Shown piece after piece: positions 53,544 through 62,608 of a stretch of 64,000 nucleotides of DNA. The DNA comes from Flavihumibacter stibioxidans (GTDB lineage Bacteria > Bacteroidota > Bacteroidia > Chitinophagales > Chitinophagaceae), in NCBI RefSeq assembly GCF_014332695.1, contig NZ_MBUA01000001.1:248001-312000 (forward strand). The letters are read 5' to 3'. Under the pieces are notes generated by a model. That model was given only the letters and a program-made list of their open reading frames with translations, was not told where the DNA came from and searched no databases. The position numbers and the translations under genes were made by a program. Position 1 is the first letter of the stretch; each line of letters opens with the position of its first letter.

Positions 53544-54524
53544 ATGATGAAAAAGATCAAGACCTTATTATCACTATCACTAGCTGCGGCGTGTTTGCTA
53601 ATATTTTCACAATCCCTCGTAGCACAGGGAAGTAAAAACGCTTTGCGCACAGTGATCATTGATGCAGGACATGGAGGCCGTGATCCGGGAGCAAGAGGAC
53701 TGGTTTCCACCGAAGCAGAACTGGCATTGTCCATTGCCCTGAAACTGGGCAGGGAACTGGAAAAAGCTTACCCGGAGACAAGGTTTATCTATACAAGGAC
53801 CGATAATAATCTCCCCAAGGGAGTGTCTGATCCCAACGTGGCCAACCGCGTCAGGGCCGAGATGGCCAATGAAGCCAAGGGAGACCTTTTCATCAGCATT
53901 CACCTGAACGCCACAGGACAGAAAGCCGGTGGCTGGTACCAGAAAAAAATTGTGGGCTACAAGAACAAAGTGGTGTACACGGGTACGGGTAAACGCAGAA
54001 GGAAAAAACTAATCAAGCAGCCCATTTATGAATCCTATTACGTGAAGAATACCCGTGTAGGCACGGAAACCTATATCTGGGCAGCCGACAGAAGCGGAGC
54101 GAAAAGTGAGAACATTATACTCGATGAAGAAGAAGGCGGTGAAGACGAACCGGTGGATGACCCCAACAACGTACTGGACCTTAACTCGCCCGAGGCTAAA
54201 ATCAGGGCGCAGTTGTACACCAAGTATTTCTTCCGTAATTCGGCCCTGCTGGCACAGATGGTCGAGGAGGAATTTTCCAATGCCGGACGCAAAAGTTACG
54301 GGGTAAAACAAAGGAACCACAAGGGCATCTGGGTGCTGCAGGCCACCGGTATGCCGAGTATCCTGATAGAAACCGGTTTCATTACCAATAAAGAAGAGGA
54401 AGAATACCTCGCAAGTGATGAAGGCCAGGCAGAAGTGGTGAATAATATTCTCACTGCTTTCAAAAGGTACAAGGATGAGTTGGAAAATCCCCGACACAGT
54501 TCCAGGCCGGCTGCCGGCAAATAA
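53544..54524 (+). CDS. N-acetylmuramoyl-L-alanine amidase (Amidase_3)
   Basis: A 326-residue exported peptidoglycan amidase. ATG 53544 (with a second ATG next to it) gives a clean signal peptide (TLLSLSLAAACLLIFSQSLVAQ); the frame is open to 53496 but those residues are not signal-like. Zinc ligands and catalytic residues of the family are visible: DAGHGGRDPGA, the Glu in STEAEL, SIHLNA, and the C-terminal Glu in ILIETGFITNKEEE. A charged insertion (about 150-225) with DEEEGGEDEP is longer than usual and may be regulatory. It cleaves the amide bond between MurNAc and the stem peptide. First gene of the operon. Confidence 0.92.
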   Translation: MMKKIKTLLSLSLAAACLLIFSQSLVAQGSKNALRTVIIDAGHGGRDPGARGLVSTEAELALSIALKLGRELEKAYPETRFIYTRTDNNLPKGVSDPNVANRVRAEMANEAKGDLFISIHLNATGQKAGGWYQKKIVGYKNKVVYTGTGKRRRKKLIKQPIYESYYVKNTRVGTETYIWAADRSGAKSENIILDEEEGGEDEPVDDPNNVLDLNSPEAKIRAQLYTKYFFRNSALLAQMVEEEFSNAGRKSYGVKQRNHKGIWVLQATGMPSILIETGFITNKEEEEYLASDEGQAEVVNNILTAFKRYKDELENPRHSSRPAAGK

Positions 54525-54553
54525 TTTTATACATTTGATACCAACTATTTCGC

Positions 54554-55549
54554 ATGAAAATTTCTAATGAAACCAAGATCGGCATCCTGGCTGTAGTAGC
54601 CATTACATTAATGATACTTGGCTTCAATTTTCTGAAGGGGAAAAATCTATTCAAGAAAAACGACGATATCTATGCAGTGTTCCCCAAGGTAACCGGACTG
54701 GCCAATTCGAGCCCGGTATTCCTGAACGGTCTGCAGGTTGGTATGGTTACGGCCATCGAAGAAAAATCGCGCAATATCAATGATGGTATTGTGGTAAGGA
54801 TCAACCTCAGCCGCGAAATAGATATCCCGGGTAATTCACTGGCTTATATCAATACTGATCTGTTGGGTGTTTCATCACTGGTGGTGGAACCCGGCAATTC
54901 TTCCCAATATTTAAAAACCGGCGATACACTGGGAAGTAAAATCAAAGTGGGACTCATGGATGAACTCGGCGCGGGTGTTAGTCCTGCCCTGAAATCACTC
55001 GATGGCACACTGGTTTCCCTGGATTCACTGATCCAGGTAGCAGGCGCCTATTTTGATCCTGCCACCAAAAACAATTTTCATAAAATCGTAGCCAATCTCT
55101 CCGCTGCATCTTCCTCACTCAATCATCTGATCGCGGCCCAGAACAGTTCGCTGAACAAGACCCTGGGCAATATGGAAAGTGTAACCGGCAACCTGGCAGG
55201 CAATAATGAAAAGATTACCAATACGCTGGGTAACCTGGAAAAAACTACCAGCCAGCTGGCCAACGCCAAACTGGAAGAAACCATCGCCGACCTGCAGAAG
55301 ACCATACAGGGACTGAATGGCGTACTCGAGAAAGCAAATGGCAGGGATGGCTCATTGGGATTGTTACTGAACGATAAAAAACTCTATAACAATCTTGAAA
55401 ATACATCCCGCAGTCTGAATATTTTGATGGATGATCTGCGGGTGCACCCCAAACGTTACATCAGCATTTCGGTATTCGGCAAAAAAGACAAGGACAAACC
55501 GTTAACTGCGCCACTGAACGATTCTACCGTTAATACTTCCAATCAATAA
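54554..55549 (+). CDS. MlaD/MCE-family lipid transport protein
   Basis: A 331-residue inner-membrane-anchored protein with one N-terminal helix (LAVVAITLMILGFNFL) and an MCE domain (about 38-115: FPKVTGLANSSPVFLNGLQVG and LGVSSLVVEPGN). A long Asn/Thr/Leu helical coiled coil follows (about 150-285). MCE proteins form hexameric rings that move phospholipids between the inner and outer membranes. It lies 29 bp after the amidase and 3 bp before the OstA gene, linking cell-wall cleavage, lipid transport and LPS export in one operon. Confidence 0.9.
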   Translation: MKISNETKIGILAVVAITLMILGFNFLKGKNLFKKNDDIYAVFPKVTGLANSSPVFLNGLQVGMVTAIEEKSRNINDGIVVRINLSREIDIPGNSLAYINTDLLGVSSLVVEPGNSSQYLKTGDTLGSKIKVGLMDELGAGVSPALKSLDGTLVSLDSLIQVAGAYFDPATKNNFHKIVANLSAASSSLNHLIAAQNSSLNKTLGNMESVTGNLAGNNEKITNTLGNLEKTTSQLANAKLEETIADLQKTIQGLNGVLEKANGRDGSLGLLLNDKKLYNNLENTSRSLNILMDDLRVHPKRYISISVFGKKDKDKPLTAPLNDSTVNTSNQ

Positions 55550-55552
55550 GCA

Positions 55553-57322
55553 ATGAGGATCATCAGATGGCTGGTGTTAAGCCTGTTGGCGGGATGGCTT
55601 CCCATGCGGGCTGCAGCGCAGGTGGCGGTGCTGGCACCCACTGATACCACCGACCTGGTGTTTGTAAAAAAGACAGACAGGTTCCGGTATGAAAAAAAAG
55701 ATTCGGCAACCGAGCTGCAGATGCTGGCGGGAAATGTATTCCTGGAGCAGGGTACCACTAAATTCTACTGCGACAGCGCCGTGCTGGACCAGAAAAACGG
55801 GATCGTGGAAGCCTTCGGCAATGTGCACATCAATGATGCCGACAGCATCCACACCTATTCTCAATACCTGATCTATTATTCCAACAAGAAAAAAGCCTAC
55901 CTCAAAAAAAATGTTAAGCTGACGGACGGAAAAGGTGTGCTCACCACCAATGACCTGGAATACGATACCGACCTGAAGATCGGCATCTATACCAACGGAG
56001 GTAAAGTAGTCAGTGACAAAACCGTTCTCACCAGCAGGGAAGCCATCTATTATGGCGACATGAAAGATGTGTATTTCAAGAATGAAGTGCGGATGAAGGA
56101 CCCGCAATATGACCTGGATACAGATTCGCTGCTTTTCAATACAGACACCAGGATCGCGACCTTTATCACCAGCACACATATCAGGGCGGATTCGGGCCGG
56201 CGGGATATTGTTACCTCGGAGGGTTATTATGACCTGAAGAATAAGCAGGCAAAATTCGGCAAACGACCGCTGATCAAGGACGGCAGCACATTTATCACCG
56301 GTGAGGATGTGGGGTTTGATGATGTGAGTGGTGAAAGCTACGCCCGTGGAAACGCCGTTTTCCGCGATACCGCACAGGGTATTTCCATCCTGGCTAATGA
56401 CCTACGCGCCAGCAAGAAGAACAATTCGATGCTGGCCACCCAGCGCCCGCTGATGATCATCAAACAGAAGGAAGACTCCATTTATGTAACAGCTGACACC
56501 CTTTTTTCAGGCAGACTGACAGACATGGCGGGATATGAAAAAACATTCCTGAAAGTTGCTGCACCGGGCGGCCCGGAGATCCGGCGCGACCAGTTAAAGC
56601 CGGCCAAGCTGCCAGTAGCCGAACAGCCTTTGGACAAACTGCCTGAAGAAGCCATCGCAAAAGACAGTCTGCGGAAAGACAGCCTGGCCAAAGACACCAT
56701 TATTGCAGCCACCGTGATCGATGCCACGGACACCACTAACCGAAACCGTTATTTCCAGGCCTTTCACCGGGTGCGGATTTTTTCGGATTCCCTGCAGGCG
56801 GTTTGCGACAGTCTGTTTTATTCGGGGGTGGATTCGGTGTTTAGGATGTTCAACAATCCCATTGCATGGGCCAGCGGAAGCCAGGTAACAGGGGATACCA
56901 TGTACCTTTTCACCAAAAACAAACAACCGGAAAGGATCCAGGTATTTGACAATGCCCTGGTGATCAACCGGACCGCCGAGGATTTTTACAACCAGCTAAA
57001 AGGCAATACCATCCATGGGTATTTCATTGAAGGCAATATCGATTTTATGCGGGCCAAAGGTTCCGCGGAAAGCATTTATTACGCCCAGGACGAGGACAGC
57101 GCCTATGCGGGGGTAAACCGCTCCACGGCCGACATCATTGATATGTTCTTCAAAAACCAGGAACTCAGCCGGGTGGTATTCAGGAGTACCGTGGAAGGTA
57201 CCATGTATCCGTTCCGCCAGGTAAACCATGGAGAAATGCGGTTGCGGGGATTTAAATGGTTGGATAAAAGGCGGCCAAAAACTAAATTTGAACTTTTTGA
57301 GGACCCGATAGAACCAGAATAG
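55553..57322 (+). CDS. OstA-like (LptA-type) periplasmic protein
   Basis: A 589-residue exported protein with a signal peptide (to about 21, MRAAAQ). Repeated OstA/LptA beta-jellyroll elements (AGNVFLEQGTTKFYCDSAVL, EAFGNVHINDADSIHTYSQY, IYTNGGKVVSDKTVLTSREA) fill about 50-420; residues 360-395 are a Lys/Asp/Ser-rich segment. LptA-type proteins bridge LPS across the periplasm; the Bacteroidota form is much longer. It starts 3 bp after the MlaD gene and ends 2 bp before nhaA. The divergent lptD encodes the outer-membrane end of the same path. Confidence 0.87.
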   Translation: MRIIRWLVLSLLAGWLPMRAAAQVAVLAPTDTTDLVFVKKTDRFRYEKKDSATELQMLAGNVFLEQGTTKFYCDSAVLDQKNGIVEAFGNVHINDADSIHTYSQYLIYYSNKKKAYLKKNVKLTDGKGVLTTNDLEYDTDLKIGIYTNGGKVVSDKTVLTSREAIYYGDMKDVYFKNEVRMKDPQYDLDTDSLLFNTDTRIATFITSTHIRADSGRRDIVTSEGYYDLKNKQAKFGKRPLIKDGSTFITGEDVGFDDVSGESYARGNAVFRDTAQGISILANDLRASKKNNSMLATQRPLMIIKQKEDSIYVTADTLFSGRLTDMAGYEKTFLKVAAPGGPEIRRDQLKPAKLPVAEQPLDKLPEEAIAKDSLRKDSLAKDTIIAATVIDATDTTNRNRYFQAFHRVRIFSDSLQAVCDSLFYSGVDSVFRMFNNPIAWASGSQVTGDTMYLFTKNKQPERIQVFDNALVINRTAEDFYNQLKGNTIHGYFIEGNIDFMRAKGSAESIYYAQDEDSAYAGVNRSTADIIDMFFKNQELSRVVFRSTVEGTMYPFRQVNHGEMRLRGFKWLDKRRPKTKFELFEDPIEPE

Positions 57323-57324
57323 TT

Positions 57325-58503
57325 ATGTCAGCATTACCCCGCATCCGGCAGATCATTAAGAACCAGTTTATCAGTCCCATTCAGGAATTCATCAAGGACA
57401 GCCGGGCAGTGGGAATCACCCTCCTGGCCTGCACCATTCTTTCCCTTTTGCTGGCCAACAGCCAGTGGAAAGACGGGTATGTGCATTTTTATGAAAAGGA
57501 AGCACACCTGGTCAGCTGGCTGCACCTTCCCCACTCCTTTCTGCACTGGATCAACGACGGACTGATGGCCGTTTTCTTTTTCCTGGTTGGAATGGAAATC
57601 AAGCGGGAACTGATCATCGGGGAACTCTCCTCCCTCAGGAAAGCGACCCTGCCCATTGCGGCAGCCATCGGAGGCATGCTGGTGCCGGCCGGGATCTACG
57701 CCCTATTCAACGCCAACACCGACTATCATTCCGGCTGGGGCATACCAATGGCCACTGACATCGCCTTTTCACTGGGAGTAGCATCACTGCTGGGTTCAAG
57801 GGTTCCGGTATCACTGAAGATATTCCTCATGGCCCTGGCCATTATTGACGACCTGGGCGCCATCCTGGTGATCGCCATATTTTATGGTGGTGATATAAGC
57901 TGGTACTGGCTGCTGGGCGGAGCCTTAATACTGACCATCCTGCACCTCCTGAACAGGATCAAAAAGCATCATTGGTTTATTACATTGCTGGGTGGTCTGT
58001 TATTATGGTATTTTATTTTCAATTCAGGCATCCATGCCACCATCGCAGGTGTGCTTATTGCCTTCCTGGTTCCCCTGGACAAACTCAGCGATTATGAACA
58101 TACCCTGCATGATCCCGTAAACTTTATCATCCTGCCACTCTTTGCACTCGCCAATACGGCCATAGAAATTCCCGGGAACTTCGGAGAAGCACTCACTACC
58201 AGTCTAAGCTGGGGGGTATTGGCCGGATTGGTACTGGGAAAGCCGATTGGCATCACCCTGGCATCCTGGATTACCATTAAAAGCGGGCTGGGTGAAAGAC
58301 CTTCGGGAACCAACTGGACCCAGCTGATCGGCATGGGCGCACTGGCCGGAATTGGTTTTACCATGTCGATTTTCATCACCATGCTGGCATTTAAGGACCC
58401 GGAACCGCAGAATATTGCAAAATTGGCCATCCTTATTGGCGCAGTTGTGTCAGTTTTTGCGGGATTAATCCTGCTTTCGCTTTCAGGTAAACGGGTAAAA
58501 TAA
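57325..58503 (+). CDS. nhaA: Na+/H+ antiporter NhaA
   Basis: A 392-residue, twelve-helix inner-membrane antiporter. The ion-binding aspartates are Asp175/Asp176 in AIIDDLGAILVIAIF; Asp145 in MATDIAFSLGV and the N-terminal WINDGLMAVFFFLVGMEIK are the other conserved elements. It exchanges sodium for protons for pH and salt homeostasis. It starts 2 bp after the OstA gene, which suggests translation as part of the envelope operon. Confidence 0.95.
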   Translation: MSALPRIRQIIKNQFISPIQEFIKDSRAVGITLLACTILSLLLANSQWKDGYVHFYEKEAHLVSWLHLPHSFLHWINDGLMAVFFFLVGMEIKRELIIGELSSLRKATLPIAAAIGGMLVPAGIYALFNANTDYHSGWGIPMATDIAFSLGVASLLGSRVPVSLKIFLMALAIIDDLGAILVIAIFYGGDISWYWLLGGALILTILHLLNRIKKHHWFITLLGGLLLWYFIFNSGIHATIAGVLIAFLVPLDKLSDYEHTLHDPVNFIILPLFALANTAIEIPGNFGEALTTSLSWGVLAGLVLGKPIGITLASWITIKSGLGERPSGTNWTQLIGMGALAGIGFTMSIFITMLAFKDPEPQNIAKLAILIGAVVSVFAGLILLSLSGKRVK

Positions 58504-58547
58504 GCTAGTTACGACCGTTTATTGTTTGTTAATGCCATTTTTCCACA

Positions 58548-58596
58548 TTTTTTTGCCGTTTTAATATTATTTTTTGCCTGTTTTTGCAGTTTTTGC
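58548..58596. repeat. Iterated TTTTTGC motif upstream of the DeoR gene
   Basis: TTTTTGC occurs at about 58550, 58571, 58581 and 58590, the last three about 10 bp apart. The stretch lies 30-75 bp upstream of the DeoR ATG. DeoR-family repressors often bind repeated sites near their own promoter, so this may be an autoregulatory operator; the T-rich composition means chance cannot be excluded. Confidence 0.35.
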
Positions 58597-58624
58597 TTTA
58601 CTTTAACATAGACAAAAACGAAAC

Positions 58625-59374
58625 ATGCTTAAACGAGAGCGCCAGGCCTTTATTCTGCACCAGGTCAACCTGCATAATAAGGTCTTATCTGCCCAGCTTT
58701 GCCAGGAAATAAATGTCTCTGAAGACACCATCAGGAGAGATTTACAGGAATTGGCCGACCAGCAAAAACTAATCAAGGTGCATGGCGGTGCATTATCACA
58801 TTCTTTCAGCCAGGTAAATTTTTCTCCGGCCCAGATCTACTCCCGTGAAAACAAGCAACAGATTGCCCAGAAGGCTGCCAGCCTGATCCAGGACGGCATG
58901 TTCATTCTTACCAGCGGTGGAACAACCATTCTTGAAATGGCGAGGGCCCTGCCTCCGGGTTTGAAAGCCACTTTCATTTCAGGAAGTATTCCTGCCATCA
59001 TGGAATACACCAATCATCCTAACATAGAAGTAATAGTCATCGGTGATAAGGTTTCGAAGAATTCCCGGATTACTGTAGGCGCAGAAGCCATTAACCAGAT
59101 CAAAAGGATCAAGGCGGATATCTGTTTCCTTGGTATCAATGCCATTGACATCAAACATGGCGTTACTGACAATGACTGGGATGTGGTAATGGTCAAGCGG
59201 GCAATGATCGAAGCTGCCAACAAAGTGGTATGCCTGACCATTTCTGAAAAGATAAACACCTGCCAGCCCTTGCACATATGTGATATTGACAAGGTTAATA
59301 CTTTAATAACGGAACGATCGCCTTCTGACCCGATGCTGAAGCAATATGCTGATACTGGTCTGGAGGTACTCTGA
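58625..59374 (+). CDS. DeoR/GlpR-family transcriptional regulator
   Basis: A 249-residue repressor-type regulator. The N-terminal winged helix (about 5-57) has VSEDTIRRDLQELADQQKLI, the family signature around the recognition helix, followed by KVHGGAL. The DeoRC sugar-phosphate-sensing domain (75-235) includes FILTSGGTTILEMAR and INAIDIKHGVTDND. Such regulators release DNA on binding a phosphorylated sugar. It is followed after 34 bp by the SusC gene, so the locus probably answers to an imported sugar or its catabolite. Confidence 0.92.
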   Translation: MLKRERQAFILHQVNLHNKVLSAQLCQEINVSEDTIRRDLQELADQQKLIKVHGGALSHSFSQVNFSPAQIYSRENKQQIAQKAASLIQDGMFILTSGGTTILEMARALPPGLKATFISGSIPAIMEYTNHPNIEVIVIGDKVSKNSRITVGAEAINQIKRIKADICFLGINAIDIKHGVTDNDWDVVMVKRAMIEAANKVVCLTISEKINTCQPLHICDIDKVNTLITERSPSDPMLKQYADTGLEVL

Positions 59375-59408
59375 TAATTTTTTTCTTTTTAATCGCTAAA
59401 CAGCTGCT

Positions 59409-62400
59409 ATGAGTAAAGTAACAAAGGCCTTATTTGCCTTAATTCTAAGTTGTATGGCAGTTTTCGCCTGGGCCCAGCAAAGGTCCATCACGGGAACTGT
59501 TCAGTCTTCAGGTGGCCCATTGGTTGGCGCCACTGTAAACGTTAAGGGCACAACCCGTTCCACCAGTACGGATGAGAACGGGCGCTTCACCATCTCCGCT
59601 CAGAATGGTGATGTCCTGTCGATTTCCTACATTGGATACACTTCGATGGAAATCAGGGTAGCCGATGGCACCAGCTTCAACATAAGTCTCGCCCAGGAGG
59701 AAGACGCGATGGAAGAAGTGGTGGTAGCCATGGACATTAAGAGAAAGCCCCGCGAACTGGGTTATTCCACCCAGTCTGTAAAGGGTGCCGAGATCCAGCA
59801 AACCCAGCGCGAAAACTTCGTGAACAGTCTGCAGGGTCGCGTGGCAGGTCTGACCATCAACCAGACCTCCGGAATCGCAGGTGCCTCTTCACAGATCGTT
59901 TTACGCGGATTCAACTCCCTCTCGCTGAACAACCAGCCGCTCTTTGTGGTGGATGGGGTGATCATCGACAACAACACCATTGATGAGAACAGTGGTGGTG
60001 GCAGTGGTATCGGTCTGGCATCTGACCGTCCCAACAGAAACAACGACTATGCCAACCGAATTTCAGATATCAACCCAAATGATATTGAAAACATTACCGT
60101 ACTCAAAGGACCGGAAGCTACAGCGCTTTACGGAAGCCAGGCCAGTTCCGGCGCGGTGATCATAACTACGAAAAAAGCCAAGACTAATGAACTGGCTGTA
60201 CAGTATGACAACTCTTTCCGGATGAGTAAGGTGACCCGTTTGCAGGATACCTATAATGAGTATTCGAATGGTACCAATGGTGCGCCTTCCGCCATTTTAA
60301 GGTATTTCGGACCAAAATATGCAGAAGATGCGCCCCGGTATGACAACATCGGCAATTTCTTCCGGACCGGATTTTCGCAAACCCACAACCTGGGTGCTGA
60401 TTTCGGCTATGGCAAATCCATCTTCCGGGTTTCAGGTTCCTATTTCAACCAGAATGGTGTAGTGCCGGCCAACGATTTCAAACGTTATAACCTGCGCATT
60501 TCAAATACCACCAAGATCGGCAAGAAGATAGAACTCATTCCATCACTTGCCTATGCCCGTTCCGAGAACGACAAGGTGTTGAGAAGTGCCGGCGGTTACC
60601 TGTTGAGTTTATATGCATGGCCTGTTACCAATGATATCAACAGATACCAGGATGAAGATGGGAATAAGCTGCCGCTGCTGGCAACCATTGCCGGTACCGG
60701 TGAAATTGACAACCCTTTCTTTAACGTGTATAAGAACAACAGCCGCGACGTAACAGACCGACTCACCGCCACCATGGGTATTAACTATAATCCCTTTGAC
60801 TGGCTGAGCGTTTCCGGCCGTTTCGGTTATGACACCTATAAGACAGAAGGTTATACCCGTTACCATCCCCTGTCCTATTTCCTCTCCGCTGCAACGCGTG
60901 GAAACCAGGATAACTTCTATCGCCGTTATGAAGGATACAACCATACCATCACTGCAACTGCGAGGAAAAAAGTCGGTGACTTTACCCTGCGGGCCATGGC
61001 AGGTACCATGTGGCAGGATTATCAAACCCGTATGTTTGCCGTTGCCGGCAGCCGCCTGGTTGATTCCATTGTGAATGGTATCATGTATAAAGGTGGTACC
61101 ATTATAACCGATGCCAATTATAATGAACTGATTGGTTTGCCATCTGATTCCAACGCAACGAATCCGACAACCCGGACCCGCCTGCTGCAGAATAATTTTG
61201 GCAAATACAACCAGCAGATCCTTCGTCAGCTGGCTTATTTTGGTGAAGTGTCGGTAGGGTATAAAAACCTCGCCTTCCTGAACTATACCCATCGCTTTGA
61301 AACAGCTTCCACGCTGCCTAAAAAGAACAGGAACTATAATTATCCCGGTGTCAGCCTTAGTTTGATCATGTCTGATATCTTCCCCGTTCTGAAGCAGGGG
61401 CCAGTCATGAATTACTTTAAATTAAGGGGATCCGTAGCCAGCACGGCAAGACTGAACACGCCTTATTCCACCCAGTCGGTTTTCGTAAACAACTTTGCAA
61501 GCGGCGGCGGTTACTCGTATGGATTTACCAATGCCAACCCCGACCTGAAGCCGGAAACACAAAGCACATTTGAAATCGGATCAGAATTCAAACTGTGGAA
61601 TAACCGCATCACACTGGAAGGTACTTATTACAATACCCTGAACAAGGGACAGATCGTTGAAAACTTCCGCCTCAGTTATGGAACCGGTTTCGTACTGAAC
61701 ACACAAAATGCCGCCAGCACACGCAACCAGGGTATTGAAATCATGCTCGATGCGAATGTGGTGAAAAGCAGCAAATTCGGATGGAACCTGATGCTGAACT
61801 TCAACAAGATGTACAATAAGGTGGTGAAAATGCCTGCCATGGTGAAAGAATTTTATATTTCCGATACCTGGTTGTATGGTAACGCAAGAGGCGGACTGGT
61901 GATGAATGGTCCGACCACGTCCATCACTTCCTACGGGTACAAGAGGAACAATGCCGGACAGATTCTGATTAACCCGCTGACTGGTTTGCCTGTTAACGAC
62001 CCGACCTTCCTGGTTAGGGGCGATCGTAACCCGGATTTCACTTTAGGTATTAACAACCGCTTTACATACGGTAACCTGGAATTGAAAATCCTGTTCGACC
62101 TGAAAGTCGGTGGCGATATCTTTAATGCCACCAAAATGTACCTCACTTCAATTGGTAAAAGCATGGTTACTGCCGACAGGTATACCCCCCGCATAATTGA
62201 AGGCGTTTTGAATGACGGCTTGCAGGACACAGAAAATCCAACACCAAACACCATTTCCGTTATTCCTGCATACAACGATGCCTATTATACATCCACATCC
62301 ATGCCGGAAGAAGCTTTCATGGAGAAGGATGTTAACTGGCTGAGACTTCGCGACGTAACTCTAAGCTATGTCTTCCCCAGGCGCATCTACAGTAAATTGA

Positions 62401-62588
62401 AATCCGTGAAAACCATCAGTGCATTTGTAACCGGTAATGACTTGTTATTGTTTACCAATTATTCCGACGGTGATCCTTCCGTAAGTGGTAACACTGCAGG
62501 AAGCCGCGGCGTGGGCGGATTTGGTTTTGACTATGGAACACTTCCTCCGCCGATCAGCGTAAACATTGGATTCAGGGTTGGTTTTTAA
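59409..62588 (+). CDS. SusC/RagA-family TonB-dependent transporter (second locus)
   Basis: A 1059-residue outer-membrane transporter. The signal peptide ends FAWAQQ; a regulatory-like beta domain (about 27-105, GTVQSSGGPLVGATVNVKGT), a TonB-box-like MEEVVVAMDIKRK, the plug (about 125-260, SLQGRVAGLTINQTSG and PLFVVDGVI) and the barrel follow, ending in FRVGF with terminal Phe. It imports the ligand captured by the SusD-like protein. It lies between the DeoR regulator and the SusD gene, which overlaps its stop codon. Confidence 0.95.
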   Translation: MSKVTKALFALILSCMAVFAWAQQRSITGTVQSSGGPLVGATVNVKGTTRSTSTDENGRFTISAQNGDVLSISYIGYTSMEIRVADGTSFNISLAQEEDAMEEVVVAMDIKRKPRELGYSTQSVKGAEIQQTQRENFVNSLQGRVAGLTINQTSGIAGASSQIVLRGFNSLSLNNQPLFVVDGVIIDNNTIDENSGGGSGIGLASDRPNRNNDYANRISDINPNDIENITVLKGPEATALYGSQASSGAVIITTKKAKTNELAVQYDNSFRMSKVTRLQDTYNEYSNGTNGAPSAILRYFGPKYAEDAPRYDNIGNFFRTGFSQTHNLGADFGYGKSIFRVSGSYFNQNGVVPANDFKRYNLRISNTTKIGKKIELIPSLAYARSENDKVLRSAGGYLLSLYAWPVTNDINRYQDEDGNKLPLLATIAGTGEIDNPFFNVYKNNSRDVTDRLTATMGINYNPFDWLSVSGRFGYDTYKTEGYTRYHPLSYFLSAATRGNQDNFYRRYEGYNHTITATARKKVGDFTLRAMAGTMWQDYQTRMFAVAGSRLVDSIVNGIMYKGGTIITDANYNELIGLPSDSNATNPTTRTRLLQNNFGKYNQQILRQLAYFGEVSVGYKNLAFLNYTHRFETASTLPKKNRNYNYPGVSLSLIMSDIFPVLKQGPVMNYFKLRGSVASTARLNTPYSTQSVFVNNFASGGGYSYGFTNANPDLKPETQSTFEIGSEFKLWNNRITLEGTYYNTLNKGQIVENFRLSYGTGFVLNTQNAASTRNQGIEIMLDANVVKSSKFGWNLMLNFNKMYNKVVKMPAMVKEFYISDTWLYGNARGGLVMNGPTTSITSYGYKRNNAGQILINPLTGLPVNDPTFLVRGDRNPDFTLGINNRFTYGNLELKILFDLKVGGDIFNATKMYLTSIGKSMVTADRYTPRIIEGVLNDGLQDTENPTPNTISVIPAYNDAYYTSTSMPEEAFMEKDVNWLRLRDVTLSYVFPRRIYSKLKSVKTISAFVTGNDLLLFTNYSDGDPSVSGNTAGSRGVGGFGFDYGTLPPPISVNIGFRVGF

Positions 62589-62608
62589 TGACTAAAAAAG
62601 TTGAACTT

